Source: JAFARZ01 sp036490795 (GTDB lineage: Bacteria > Actinomycetota > Actinomycetes > Streptosporangiales > Streptosporangiaceae). From it: DNA of 64,000 nucleotides. The translations under genes and the position numbers were made by a program. The notes under the pieces are model-generated. The model searched no databases and was not told where the DNA came from. It saw only the letters and a list, made by a program, of their open reading frames with translations. The stretch lies in contig DASXDG010000165.1 of the NCBI GenBank assembly GCA_036490795.1, positions 1-64,000 on the forward strand, in the 5' to 3' direction. Within the stretch, counting starts at the first letter, position 1. Each line of letters starts with the position of its first letter. Below are positions 16,760-25,376 of the stretch, in pieces.

Positions 16760-17776
16760 TCAGGCATTCGGCGCTTGATCTCCTTTGTCAACCGCATCTC
16801 CTTTGTCAACCGCTCGGAACGTCACCGAGCCGTCATCCGGCGGTGGGAACTGGCGCGTCTGCGGCGGGCTGACTGGCGCGGGCTGTGCCAGGGTGCGGTG
16901 CGGCTGCCTCGACTGGCCGCCGCTGGACAGGCTGCGGCTGACGAGTCTGCTGGCGACGAGGGTGATGATGATGGCGACAAGAAGGAGACCGAGGATCTGT
17001 GCGGTCCTTGCGGACATGCCGATCCTAATGGAGAAGCTTTCGCCGGCCGGCGCCGCCGCCGAACTGCCGCCATCGGCCTGGACGTCAGCGGCTGGGCTGG
17101 ACCCTATGGCGGCACCTGGCGCCTGCGTAGGCAGCGCCCCGGTCCGTACTGCACTGGGGGCGGGCTTGGCCGGATGAACGGCCCCGGTGACCGTGATGCT
17201 CTGGCCGGCGTCGGGGACGGCGGTGAGCGGCGGGTCGGTATCGGCCGAGGCGACGAGAGTGAGCATGCTAGCCGTGCTAGCGGCGGGAACCGCTATCTGT
17301 GCCTGCAACTGGTAGGAGGTAGGGGTAACAGCGGTACCCATGTCGCCTACGGTGCATGTGCTGGCTCCGCCCCCGCTGGGGCAGGAGCCGGTGAATACCG
17401 GGGAGAACCCGGCCGGGGACGCGCTGACGGTAACGGTGACCGAGGTGGCCGGGCCACCTCGATCCGATACCTGAATCGTCCAGGTGGCGGTCTTGCCACG
17501 CTTGATGCTGTCCTGTGCGGCTAGGACGTTGACGCAAATAGACGCGCTGGAAAGCGGGCTCGGAGAACTGACCGGCGTGGCGGACGGGGATGCGGCTGTA
17601 CTGCCGGAAAGACTCTTGCATTGTGAGGCGGCGATGGCCGTCGTGCCGACGGGGGCCACGGCAGTTGGCGTGTGCAGGCGAAAGACCGTTCCTTGCATGC
17701 CACCGGTGAGATGCCACGCGGCGTACAGGGCGACGAGAGTGGCGGCCACCGCCACCCGCGCCTGGCCTTTACCCAT
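16760..17776 (-). CDS. Double-anchored membrane protein with extracellular DUF11-like domain
   Basis: The product has 338 residues. An N-terminal hydrophobic segment (about 7-24) acts as signal anchor. The extracellular part holds a beta-sandwich-like domain at about 80-195 (ICVNVLAAQDSIKRGKTATWTIQVSDRGG, TVTVSASPAGF) resembling DUF11/CARDB repeats, with Cys pairs that may form disulfides. A second transmembrane helix lies at about 262-282, followed by a cytoplasmic Pro-rich tail ending in two copies of AVDKGD from an 18-bp duplication (16778-16813). Related actinobacterial proteins are annotated only as hypothetical. Confidence 0.7.
   Translation of the reverse strand: MGKGQARVAVAATLVALYAAWHLTGGMQGTVFRLHTPTAVAPVGTTAIAASQCKSLSGSTAASPSATPVSSPSPLSSASICVNVLAAQDSIKRGKTATWTIQVSDRGGPATSVTVTVSASPAGFSPVFTGSCPSGGGASTCTVGDMGTAVTPTSYQLQAQIAVPAASTASMLTLVASADTDPPLTAVPDAGQSITVTGAVHPAKPAPSAVRTGALPTQAPGAAIGSSPAADVQADGGSSAAAPAGESFSIRIGMSARTAQILGLLLVAIIITLVASRLVSRSLSSGGQSRQPHRTLAQPAPVSPPQTRQFPPPDDGSVTFRAVDKGDAVDKGDQAPNA
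16778..16813. repeat. 18-bp tandem duplication at the 3' end of the membrane protein gene
   Basis: ATCTCCTTTGTCAACCGC occurs at 16778-16795 and 16796-16813, duplicating a hexapeptide just before the C terminus. Confidence 0.9.
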
Positions 17777-17967
17777 CGGGCTTCACCATCCCTTCACCGG
17801 TGACGGGTATTCCCCGGCTTACTCGGCGGCCAGATCGAGGACCTCCCTGACGTAACAGGCAGCGTGGTTATGGTCGTGGACCGCCTGCGGCAGGGGCGCC
17901 GTGCCGCCGAAAGGGCGCCAGGTACAGCGCGGACTGGTGACGGGCGGGAGCCCTGGCGAGCAGCCGA

Positions 17968-19344
17968 TCAGGGGAGCAACGCACGGCCATAGTAATCACC
18001 GCTATCGAGAATGCCTGGCACGGCGAAGAAATAACCGCCGCCGAACGGGCTGACGTAGTCGACGAGCGGCTCATCGATGAGACGCGTCTGCACGGTCTCA
18101 AACTGGCGTTTTATATTCTGTTGATAGCAGGTGAATATGAGTCCCTGGTCCAGGTTGCCGACCACGTCCATGCCCCGGTCATAGTTGTAGGCCCGGCGCA
18201 AGATCTGGTTGGCGGACGTCTGCGACGTGCGCGGGTTGGCCAGCCGAATGTGGGCATCGAGCGGGATTACCGCGCCATCAGGGTCGGCCGCATAGTCCGG
18301 CGTCGCGAACTCGCTGTTGGCGTCCAGCGGGGCGCCCGTGTCCCGGGCCCGGCCGATCATATTCTCCTGCTCGGTAATCGAGACGCGATCCCAGAACTCG
18401 ACAAACATCCGGATCAACCGGATAACCAGGTAGCTGCCACCCACGGTCCAGCCGGGCTCACCGCTGGTCCCAGCCCGCACCCAGACGAGCTGGCTCATCT
18501 CGGTGGCGCTCGCGGTATCGGGGTTGGCGATACCGTCCTTGAAGCCCAGCAGGTTACGGGGAGTGCCAGAGGGCCTGGGCGGGCTGGCGAAGCCATCCAT
18601 GCGCCAGCGGAGCTGCATGCCACCCCTGGTGTGCCGGGTGATGTCCCGCAACGCATGCAGCAGCGTGTCTGCGCTTCCCGCGGAAAGCTGCACGCTCAGG
18701 TCGCCCCCGGACTGCGCCGGATCGAGGTTGTCGTTGGGGAAAGGAGTCATCGCGGTAAGGTGCGCGGGTCTGCGGGACGCCAGGCCGAACCGTCCGTCGA
18801 ACAAGGACGCGCCCATGCCGACGACGACCGTTAGCCCGTCAGGGACGACCGTGGGCCCCAGGATGCCCGAATCGGAGGGCGGCCCGGTGGCCCCGGCCGG
18901 TGTGGGAATTCCGCCGGAGGTCAGGAACCGGCAACGCTGCGTCAGCGTTTGCAGCAGGTCCGCGAGCTCACCTCGGTTCCCGGCAACCACGTCGAAAGCC
19001 ATCGCGATCGTCTGGCGCTGTGACGGCGGCAGGATGCCGGCCTGGTGCACACCCTGGAACGGGACCGGAGCGAGCCGTCCTTGCGGGTCGGCTGGCCCGG
19101 CTACATCCGTCTGTGTCGCGGACGACTGGCTGGCCGCGTGGGCTGAGTGCACGTCCGCGATTCCCACCGCGGTCCCCGCCGCCCCGGCCGCGCCCAAGCC
19201 GACGACGCCGCGCAGGAAAGTCCGGCGCCCTGGCCGCGCGGACCGGACAGGGCAGTCGCCCACGTCCGGGTTTGACGCCGGGTTTGACGCCGGGTTTGAC
19301 GGTAGCGAACGGTCGTCTCCGGTGGGCCGACCATGCTCACTCAC
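17968..19344 (-). CDS. efeB: Tat-exported Dyp-type haem peroxidase (EfeB/deferrochelatase)
   Basis: The product has 458 residues. The twin-arginine signal GRRTFLRGVVGLGAAG (about 39-55) sends a folded haem protein outside. The Dyp hallmark GFKDG is at 267-271 (GFKDGIANPD), and HIRLANPR lies in the C-terminal half. In EfeUOB systems EfeB oxidises ferrous iron or takes iron from haem at the cell surface. The GTG start overlaps the efeO stop (GTGA). Before the Tat motif a tandem 12-bp repeat encodes N-P-A-S units. Confidence 0.93.
   Translation of the reverse strand: MSEHGRPTGDDRSLPSNPASNPASNPDVGDCPVRSARPGRRTFLRGVVGLGAAGAAGTAVGIADVHSAHAASQSSATQTDVAGPADPQGRLAPVPFQGVHQAGILPPSQRQTIAMAFDVVAGNRGELADLLQTLTQRCRFLTSGGIPTPAGATGPPSDSGILGPTVVPDGLTVVVGMGASLFDGRFGLASRRPAHLTAMTPFPNDNLDPAQSGGDLSVQLSAGSADTLLHALRDITRHTRGGMQLRWRMDGFASPPRPSGTPRNLLGFKDGIANPDTASATEMSQLVWVRAGTSGEPGWTVGGSYLVIRLIRMFVEFWDRVSITEQENMIGRARDTGAPLDANSEFATPDYAADPDGAVIPLDAHIRLANPRTSQTSANQILRRAYNYDRGMDVVGNLDQGLIFTCYQQNIKRQFETVQTRLIDEPLVDYVSPFGGGYFFAVPGILDSGDYYGRALLP
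19268..19303. repeat. Three 12-bp units in the 5' end of efeB
   Basis: GGGTTTGACGCC repeats at 19268, 19280 and 19292 (last unit ends GGT), giving N-P-A-S repeats upstream of the Tat motif. Confidence 0.9.
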
Positions 19345-20555
19345 GGGATAGGTCTTTCTTGCTCAAAGATGACCGGGATCGGCGAAAGCAATTCGACCGT
19401 CTGCCCGGCCGCGGCGTCAAGCCGTTCCCGCTGCGGCGAGCTGAGGTCCCTGGCGGATGTCCAGCCGTGGCTGGTCTTTTCCGCGTCGATAAGGCGCTGG
19501 AGCTGGTTCAGCGAACTGAACAGGGCGGCCGTCTGCGGATAGCGGCTTGCCAGCAACGGCCGCAAGATGCCCAGCTGCGCTCGGGTCGCGTCTATGCCAG
19601 CCGCGAAAGTCGCAAGCGTAGTGCCGCTGCCGAAGTCGTCCAGCCCACTGAGCTGGTTCTGCATGGCGTCCTCCAGGATCTCGTGCGTGCGCAGCGCCAG
19701 ATCGCCCACGGCCAGAGTGGGCGGGAGTTCGATGCTGGGCCAGGCAGTCTGCAGCGCTCGCACCTGGACACCGAGCTGGCTGGCCGGACCGCTCAGTTCG
19801 GCGGAGGACTGACCGTGCCACAGCCCGTACTCCAGACGATAGAACCCGGTGAAGCCGGGGGCGCTCACGCCACCGGCTACGCCGAATGGCAGGCCGTCGA
19901 TCGCGTCGTCATAAGAGCCGAACATTCCATAGGCGCTGCCCAGTCGTTCCCAGGTGAGGTGCGCGGTCAGCCACGCGACCCGGGCAGCGGACAAGTTACC
20001 CGTCCGGATATCGGTCACGAGCGCCGCGGTCTGAGCCACCAGGGCGGCCAACCCGCTCGCGACGTAGGCACGGGCCCGCGTGGTGATCGAGTTCTGCTGA
20101 TCCTGGTCCAGCACGAGAACCGCGGTGCCACCGCCGGCCTTCCCCGGGACCTGGACGACCGGCCCGTTTCGGATGCCGTAGTCCTGACCGGTGCAGGTGA
20201 ACGCGTACTCGCCGGACCCGACATCGACCGGCATCGACCGTGTGGTACCCGGCCCGATCCCCTCCACCTGGGCGTACACCGCGCCATTGGATGGGTCGAC
20301 CATCTGTATCTCAACGACGGTGCCGGATGAGTTGCGAATCTGGAGAGTTTGCGGACCAGCGGCAGGGTGCCGCCAGCCGGTGCCACAGGAGGTTGCGGAA
20401 ACCGTGATGACATTCGCGGCCGGACTGGCTGCCTTCGGTGCGCCAGGGCTTCCGCTGCATCCCGCTAGCAGCCCAACAGCAAGCAGGCCACCCGCTACGG
20501 GCCTTAGATTGGGCACACTTAAAAGACTCTCGACTGGTTCGATTCGTTTACGCAT
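19341..20555 (-). CDS. efeO: EfeO-type iron-uptake lipoprotein (cupredoxin-like plus imelysin M75 domain)
   Basis: The product has 404 residues. A lipoprotein signal ends in LLAGC with the lipidated Cys at 33. Residues about 48-135 form the cupredoxin-like domain (VITVSATSCG, EYAFTCTGQDYG). The M75/imelysin domain follows, with the iron-binding HxxxE-type motif in TAHLTWERLGSAYG and the conserved YRLEYGLW and HEILEDA segments. It hands iron to EfeB and the EfeU permease; no EfeU gene is adjacent, since the upstream neighbour is divergent rfbA. A rare TTA codon lies at 20520-20522 if the ATG is the true start; a GTG at 20516 would exclude it. Confidence 0.92.
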   Translation of the reverse strand: MRKRIEPVESLLSVPNLRPVAGGLLAVGLLAGCSGSPGAPKAASPAANVITVSATSCGTGWRHPAAGPQTLQIRNSSGTVVEIQMVDPSNGAVYAQVEGIGPGTTRSMPVDVGSGEYAFTCTGQDYGIRNGPVVQVPGKAGGGTAVLVLDQDQQNSITTRARAYVASGLAALVAQTAALVTDIRTGNLSAARVAWLTAHLTWERLGSAYGMFGSYDDAIDGLPFGVAGGVSAPGFTGFYRLEYGLWHGQSSAELSGPASQLGVQVRALQTAWPSIELPPTLAVGDLALRTHEILEDAMQNQLSGLDDFGSGTTLATFAAGIDATRAQLGILRPLLASRYPQTAALFSSLNQLQRLIDAEKTSHGWTSARDLSSPQRERLDAAAGQTVELLSPIPVIFEQERPIP

Positions 20556-20804
20556 GATTTCATAACTACAGTCGGCATGTCCGCCGGCAGACGCTGTTCC
20601 TTGCCACGTCGGCAGCGCGGCGGCCTCAGTGCGGCCAATGCTCGGGCCTCCGTGGGGAGCATAGCACCAACCCAGCTAATTCCGTAGAATCAAACACATA
20701 TGCAGACGTGATACCCGGGCACGGACCGGCCCCGCTGGCCTGATATGCGATGAGTCTCCTGGTCCGGGCTGGGGGTATGGCCGGAAAGGCGCTACCTTCG
20801 CCCT

Positions 20805-21872
20805 ATGAAGGCCCTGGTTCTCTCTGGAGGTGCGGGCACCCGGTTGCGTCCGATTACCCACACTTCCGCTAAGCAGTTGCTGCCTGTCGCCAACAAGCCC
20901 GTGCTCTTCTACGGTCTCGAGGCGATCGCCGCCGCGGGTATCACCGATGTCGGGATCGTCGTCGGGGAAACCGCTCCGGCGATCGAGGCCGCGGTCGCTG
21001 ACGGCTCGGCGTTCGGTCTCAGCGTCACGTATATAAAGCAGTCCGCGCCACTAGGTCTGGCGCACGCGGTCCAGGTCGCCCGCGATTACCTCGGTGACGA
21101 CGACTTCGTCATGTACCTTGGCGACAACTTCATCGTCGGCGGCATAAGCGAGCTGGTGACGGAGTTCCGCACCGAGCTGCCGGATGCGCAGATCCTGCTC
21201 ACGCACGTACCCGACCCGCGGGCTTTCGGCGTGGCCGAGCTCAACGCGGACGGCAAGATCGTCGGGCTAGAGGAGAAGCCGCAGCGCCCGAAGAGCGACC
21301 TCGCCTTGGTCGGGGTTTACATCTTCCGCCCCTCGATTCACGAGGCGGTCCGCGAGCTCAAGCCATCCTGGCGCGGTGAGCTGGAGATCACTGAGGCCAT
21401 CCAGTGGCTGATCGACCATGGGAATACGGTCCGTTCCTCGATCATCTCCGGGTACTGGAAAGACACCGGAAACGTGACCGACATGCTGGAGGTCAACCGG
21501 ATCGTTCTGGAGACCGCCGAGCCGCGTCTCGATGGCGTGGTCGACGCGGCTAGCGAGATCATCGGCCGGGTCGTGGTCGAAGCTGGAGCCCAGGTCAGCG
21601 GCTCTCGCATCGTCGGTCCGGCCATCATCGGCGCCGGAACGAAGGTGACCGGCTCCTACGTGGGCGCGTTCACGGCCGTCGCCGAGAACTGCGTGATCGA
21701 CGACAGCGAGATCGAGTACTCCATTGTGCTGTCGAACGCGTCAATTCGAGGGGTGCGGAGGATCGAGGCGTCCATAATCGGGCACGACGTTGAGGTAACT
21801 CCGGCCCCTCGGGTGCCCAAGGCACACCGGCTCGTGCTCGGCGACCACAGCAAGGTGCAGATCAGTTCATGA
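20805..21872 (+). CDS. rfbA: Glucose-1-phosphate thymidylyltransferase, long form
   Basis: The product has 355 residues. It makes dTDP-glucose, the first step to dTDP-L-rhamnose. The nucleotide-binding signature LSGGAGTRLRPIT is at residues 6-18 and the VMYLGDNF metal/nucleotide segment is near 103-110. The protein is longer than the 290-residue RmlA type and carries a C-terminal left-handed beta-helix-like extension (VVVEAGAQVSGSRIVGPA), as in StrD-like actinobacterial enzymes. Its stop overlaps rfbB (ATGA). The ribosome binding site is weak. Confidence 0.95.
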   Translation: MKALVLSGGAGTRLRPITHTSAKQLLPVANKPVLFYGLEAIAAAGITDVGIVVGETAPAIEAAVADGSAFGLSVTYIKQSAPLGLAHAVQVARDYLGDDDFVMYLGDNFIVGGISELVTEFRTELPDAQILLTHVPDPRAFGVAELNADGKIVGLEEKPQRPKSDLALVGVYIFRPSIHEAVRELKPSWRGELEITEAIQWLIDHGNTVRSSIISGYWKDTGNVTDMLEVNRIVLETAEPRLDGVVDAASEIIGRVVVEAGAQVSGSRIVGPAIIGAGTKVTGSYVGAFTAVAENCVIDDSEIEYSIVLSNASIRGVRRIEASIIGHDVEVTPAPRVPKAHRLVLGDHSKVQISS

Positions 21873-22897
21873 GAATCCTGGTAACCGGGGGAGCGGGCTT
21901 CATCGGCTCGCACTACGTCCGGACCCTGCTGACGGGCGGTTATCCCGGTTTCAGCGAGTCCAGCGTGACCGTGCTGGACAAGCTGACGTACGCCGGCAAC
22001 CTTACGAATCTCGCGCCCGTCTCGGGCAATCCCCGGCTGGAGTTCGTGCACGGCGACATATGCGACGCCGCGCTACTGAAATCCGTGCTCCCCGGTCACG
22101 ACGCGGTGCTCAACTTCGCCGCCGAGACGCACGTGGACAGGTCGATCACCGGTGCCGCCGATTTCGCGCGAACCAACGTGGTCGGGGTCCAGACCCTGCT
22201 TGACGTCTGCCTGGATGCCAATGTGAACACGGTAGTGCACGTCTCCACCGACGAGGTTTACGGGAGCGTGGCGTCCGGCTCCTGGACCGAGACTGCCCCG
22301 CTGGCACCGAACTCCCCGTACTCGGCGGCCAAGGCCGGCGGTGACCTGATGGCGCTGGCCTACGCCAGGACCCACGGTCTAGACGTACGGATCACCCGCT
22401 GCTGCAACAATTACGGCCCTTATCAGTTCCCGGAAAAGGTCATCCCGCTATTTGTCACGAACCTGCTGGACGGTCAGCAGGTGCCGCTTTACGGGGACGG
22501 CGGAAACGTTCGCGGCTGGATTCACGTGGACGATCACTGCCGCGGCATCCAGCTGGTGCTCGAGCGCGGAGAGCCTGGCCAGGTGTACCACGTCAACGGG
22601 GATGCCGAACTCAGCAACCGCGAGCTGACCACCTCCATCCTGGAAGCCTGCGGCGCCGACTGGAGCATGGTGATGCCGGTAACGGACCGCAAGGGTCACG
22701 ACCGCCGATATTCACTGGACGACTCGCTGCTAAGAAACCTGGGCTATGCGCCGCGCATCGCGTTCCCGGACGGTCTGCGCTCGACAGTTCGCTGGTACAG
22801 CGAAAACCGCGACTGGTGGCAGCCGCTGCAGCGCCCTCAGAACACGACCTATGCCAAGCCGGTGACAGCCGGCGCGGACAGCGGGCAGCGGCGGTGA
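21869..22897 (+). CDS. rfbB: dTDP-glucose 4,6-dehydratase
   Basis: The product has 342 residues, an extended SDR. The NAD-binding GGAGFIGS is at 7-14; the catalytic triad region STDEVYG (126-132) carries T-D-E, and Y151/K155 form the YxxxK in YSAAKAGG. The enzyme gives dTDP-4-keto-6-deoxyglucose. It overlaps rfbA by 4 bp and rfbD by 4 bp, so the three are co-translated. Confidence 0.96.
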   Translation: MRILVTGGAGFIGSHYVRTLLTGGYPGFSESSVTVLDKLTYAGNLTNLAPVSGNPRLEFVHGDICDAALLKSVLPGHDAVLNFAAETHVDRSITGAADFARTNVVGVQTLLDVCLDANVNTVVHVSTDEVYGSVASGSWTETAPLAPNSPYSAAKAGGDLMALAYARTHGLDVRITRCCNNYGPYQFPEKVIPLFVTNLLDGQQVPLYGDGGNVRGWIHVDDHCRGIQLVLERGEPGQVYHVNGDAELSNRELTTSILEACGADWSMVMPVTDRKGHDRRYSLDDSLLRNLGYAPRIAFPDGLRSTVRWYSENRDWWQPLQRPQNTTYAKPVTAGADSGQRR

Positions 22898-23757
22898 CTT
22901 CCTGGCTGGTGACCGGCGGCTCAGGCATGCTCGGCAAAGACCTGCTCGCCCGGCTAGCGCTGGACGGAGAGAACGCGACCGGCTTTGGCCGCCGCGAGCT
23001 AGACATCACCGACGCCACAGCGGTAGCGGCGGCACTCGACCGCGGCCAGCCCTCCGTGGTGGTGAACTGCGCGGCCTGGACGGCGGTCGACGACGCCGAG
23101 GAACACGAGGACGCCGCACTCGAGGTGAATGGGCACGCAGCGGCGGGCCTCGCCGCTGCGTGCGCCGAGCGTGGCATCGCACTGGTGCAGGTTTCCACGG
23201 ACTACGTGTTCGACGGACAGGCGCGGCATCCGTATCCGGAAGGTCATGCCCCGGCGCCGGGAACCGCGTACGGGCGGACCAAGCTGGCCGGCGAGCAGGC
23301 GGTGCTCGGCCAGCTCGACGGCAGCGCCTATATCGTGCGCACCGCATGGCTTTACGGAGCCCGCGGGCCGAACTTCGTGCGGACCATGATCGGGCTGGAG
23401 CGCAAGGCAGATACCCTCACCGTGGTTGACGATCAACGCGGGCAGCCCACCTGGGCCTTGGACGTGGCCGGGCAGATCGTCGCGCTTGTCCGCTCCGGTG
23501 CCGCCGGGGGCACTTACCATGCGACCAGTTCCGGCGATACAACGTGGTTCGGGCTCGCCAGGGAGGTGTTCAGGCTGCTCGGTGCCGATCCGGACCGGAT
23601 CAAGCCCGTGCCGAGTAGTGATTATCCGCGCCCCGCGCCGCGGCCGGCCTACAGCGTGCTCGGTCATGACCGATGGCCGACGGTAGGCCTGGCCCCCATC
23701 GGCGACTGGCGCGATGCGCTGAGGCGGGCGTTCCCGGCGCTGCGCCAGTCCGTGTGA
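22894..23757 (+). CDS. rfbD: dTDP-4-dehydrorhamnose reductase
   Basis: The product has 287 residues from the GTG at 22894, which overlaps the rfbB stop (GTGA). The frame is open further upstream, but the conserved start SWLVTGGSGMLGKDLL fixes this choice. The STDYVFDG motif is at about 101-108 and the catalytic YxxxK at Y126/K130 (YGRTKLAGE). It reduces the 4-keto group to give dTDP-L-rhamnose. The partner epimerase rfbC is not adjacent but lies at 52.5 kb. Confidence 0.95.
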   Translation: MTSWLVTGGSGMLGKDLLARLALDGENATGFGRRELDITDATAVAAALDRGQPSVVVNCAAWTAVDDAEEHEDAALEVNGHAAAGLAAACAERGIALVQVSTDYVFDGQARHPYPEGHAPAPGTAYGRTKLAGEQAVLGQLDGSAYIVRTAWLYGARGPNFVRTMIGLERKADTLTVVDDQRGQPTWALDVAGQIVALVRSGAAGGTYHATSSGDTTWFGLAREVFRLLGADPDRIKPVPSSDYPRPAPRPAYSVLGHDRWPTVGLAPIGDWRDALRRAFPALRQSV

Positions 23758-23817
23758 GCCGAGAAGGCCACGCATTAAGCACTCTCTTCGATGCGGGTGC
23801 TTCAACGGCGGCAAATG

Positions 23818-23835
23818 CCAGTAACCGGTTACCGG
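23818..23835. promoter_or_regulatory. Operator-like palindrome centred on GTAACCGGTTAC
   Basis: The inner 12 bp (23821-23832) are a perfect palindrome. It extends to 18 bp with one mismatched pair. It lies about 60 bp past rfbD and 110-150 bp before the candidate promoters. Confidence 0.45.
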
Positions 23836-23927
23836 CGAACTGGACAAATCCACCCCCGGCATACCGAAGACGCATTCTCGCATCAGCGCGAAAGGCTCAA
23901 TAACGGATCTACAACGGACTTGCCACT

Positions 23928-23959
23928 CATGTCATCTGATTCCCCTTGCCAGGCGTCAC
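23928..23959 (+). promoter_or_regulatory. Weak copy of the GTAnnCC-N16-CGTCnA promoter
   Basis: CATGTCATCT (23928-23937) and CGTCAC (23954-23959) are separated by 16 bp. It matches the five better copies in spacing and -10 but deviates at two of the seven -35 positions. Confidence 0.4.
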
Positions 23960-24130
23960 ACACGTACTGGATAGTGCACTTGGAGCCGCGAGGCGCCGGG
24001 ATGCGTGAGCGAGGTCCAGTACTTCTGGGGCGGGAGTGCACATGGGTGTCCATGGCTGTGTCCATGTGGCTGGAGCGTCGACGTGTGCTACGCGTTCGCG
24101 TCATGGCCGAACAGCTGCCGGGTTCGCCGC

Positions 24131-25366
24131 GTGAGCGGCACGCCGCGCGTGCGTACACGCGCGACGGTACTCATCCTCGTCCAGAACCTTCCGGTGCCGT
24201 TCGACCGCAGGGTCTGGCAAGAGGCACTCGCGCTGACCGCCGCCGGCTACGACGTGCACATCGTCTGCCCGCGTACGAAGGGCTACCCGCGCCACCGCGA
24301 GGTGCTCAGCGGCATCCATATCTACCGGTACTCCCCCGGGCCGGAGGCACGTCGTGCCGCGGCCTACCTGGGCGAGTACGGCATCGCCATCCTCGCCCAG
24401 CTCAGGCTCGCTTTGGGCATCCGCCTACGGCGCCGTATCGACATCGTGCATATCTGCAACCCGCCGGATCTGCTGTTCCTCGTCGCCCTTCCGCTGGTCG
24501 CGACCGGGGCGCGGCTCATCTACGACCACCACGACGCGACCCCGGAGCTGATGGTCGCCAAGGGTCACCGGGAGGGCGGCGGGCTGGTCCGTCTGACCAC
24601 GCTCCTCGAGCGGCTGACCTACCGGATCGCGCATGTATCGATCGAGACCAACGACAGTTTCCGGGAAATCGCACTGGGGCGGGGCGGAATGCGCGCCGAG
24701 GACGTGTTCGTGGTGCGGTCGGCGCCCGACCTCGGGCGGTTCGCTGGCGCCGAGCCCGACCAGAGGTGGCGGCGCGGGCGCAAGCACCTGGTCGGTTATG
24801 TGGGGATCATGGGCAGCCAGGACGGCCTGGACTACCTCCTCGACGCGGCTGACCTCGTTATTAACACCTGGCACCGCGACGACATCCAGTTCGTACTGAT
24901 CGGCGACGGACCCGAACTGCCCCGGCTGCGTGAGCGGGCCAGCTCCCTCGGCATCGAGGAATACATCGAGTTCACCGGGCTGATTTCTGTCAGCAAGGAA
25001 CTCGGCACGATCCTCGCTACCGCAGATGTCTGCGTCAGCCCTGACGAGGCTAACCGGATGAACGACATCTCCACCATGAACAAGATCATGGAATACATGG
25101 CACTCGGCAAGCCGGTGGTCCAGTTCGACCTGCACGAGGGACGGGTCTCGGCCGGAGAGGCCAGCCTGTATGCCACCCGCAACGATGTTTCCGCGCTGGC
25201 AGCGGGAATCGTCAAGCTGATCGACAATTCCGAGCTGGCGGCGCAAATGGGCAGTGCTGGCAAGCGCAGGATGGTGACCCTGAGCTGGGAGCAGCAAGTT
25301 CCTAAGCTGCTCGCCGCGTACGAGCGGGCGCTGAGCAAGGGCCGGAAGGCAGCAACGGGAAGATGA
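24131..25366 (+). CDS. Glycosyltransferase family 4
   Basis: The frame is open from 24005, but its first 40 residues are Cys/Trp-rich and unlike the family; the GTG at 24131, just before the conserved TVLILVQNLPVPFDRRVWQEA, is preferred and gives 411 residues. No good ribosome binding site helps. The GT-B fold shows in the N-terminal strand and in the C-terminal nucleotide-sugar site (FVLIGDGPELPRLRERA, and NDISTMNKIMEYMALGKPVV in place of the usual E-x7-E region). It should transfer a sugar from UDP/GDP-sugar to a lipid-linked intermediate on the cytoplasmic face. It precedes ugd by about 10 bp. Confidence 0.88.
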   Translation: MSGTPRVRTRATVLILVQNLPVPFDRRVWQEALALTAAGYDVHIVCPRTKGYPRHREVLSGIHIYRYSPGPEARRAAAYLGEYGIAILAQLRLALGIRLRRRIDIVHICNPPDLLFLVALPLVATGARLIYDHHDATPELMVAKGHREGGGLVRLTTLLERLTYRIAHVSIETNDSFREIALGRGGMRAEDVFVVRSAPDLGRFAGAEPDQRWRRGRKHLVGYVGIMGSQDGLDYLLDAADLVINTWHRDDIQFVLIGDGPELPRLRERASSLGIEEYIEFTGLISVSKELGTILATADVCVSPDEANRMNDISTMNKIMEYMALGKPVVQFDLHEGRVSAGEASLYATRNDVSALAAGIVKLIDNSELAAQMGSAGKRRMVTLSWEQQVPKLLAAYERALSKGRKAATGR

Positions 25367-25376
25367 GCGAGTTCGC

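Larger units (their letters stand above)
23758..24130. other. 0.37-kb intergenic region with palindromes before the GT4 gene
   Basis: No gene is supported here. The region holds a near-perfect palindrome (23818-23835), a weak copy of the polysaccharide-locus promoter motif (23928-23959), an alternative TTGCCA-18 bp-GATAGT box pair (23946-23975) and three CATGG half-sites (24041-24066). Confidence 0.5.

Noticed and set aside
18900..20330. 476-codon open frame on the plus strand
   Set aside because: Runs antisense across efeB and efeO, both of which have strong family motifs; no ribosome binding site.
20684..20712. Further copy of the shared promoter motif before rfbA
   Set aside because: GTAGAAT-N16-CGTGAT has the spacing but matches too few positions in both boxes to count.
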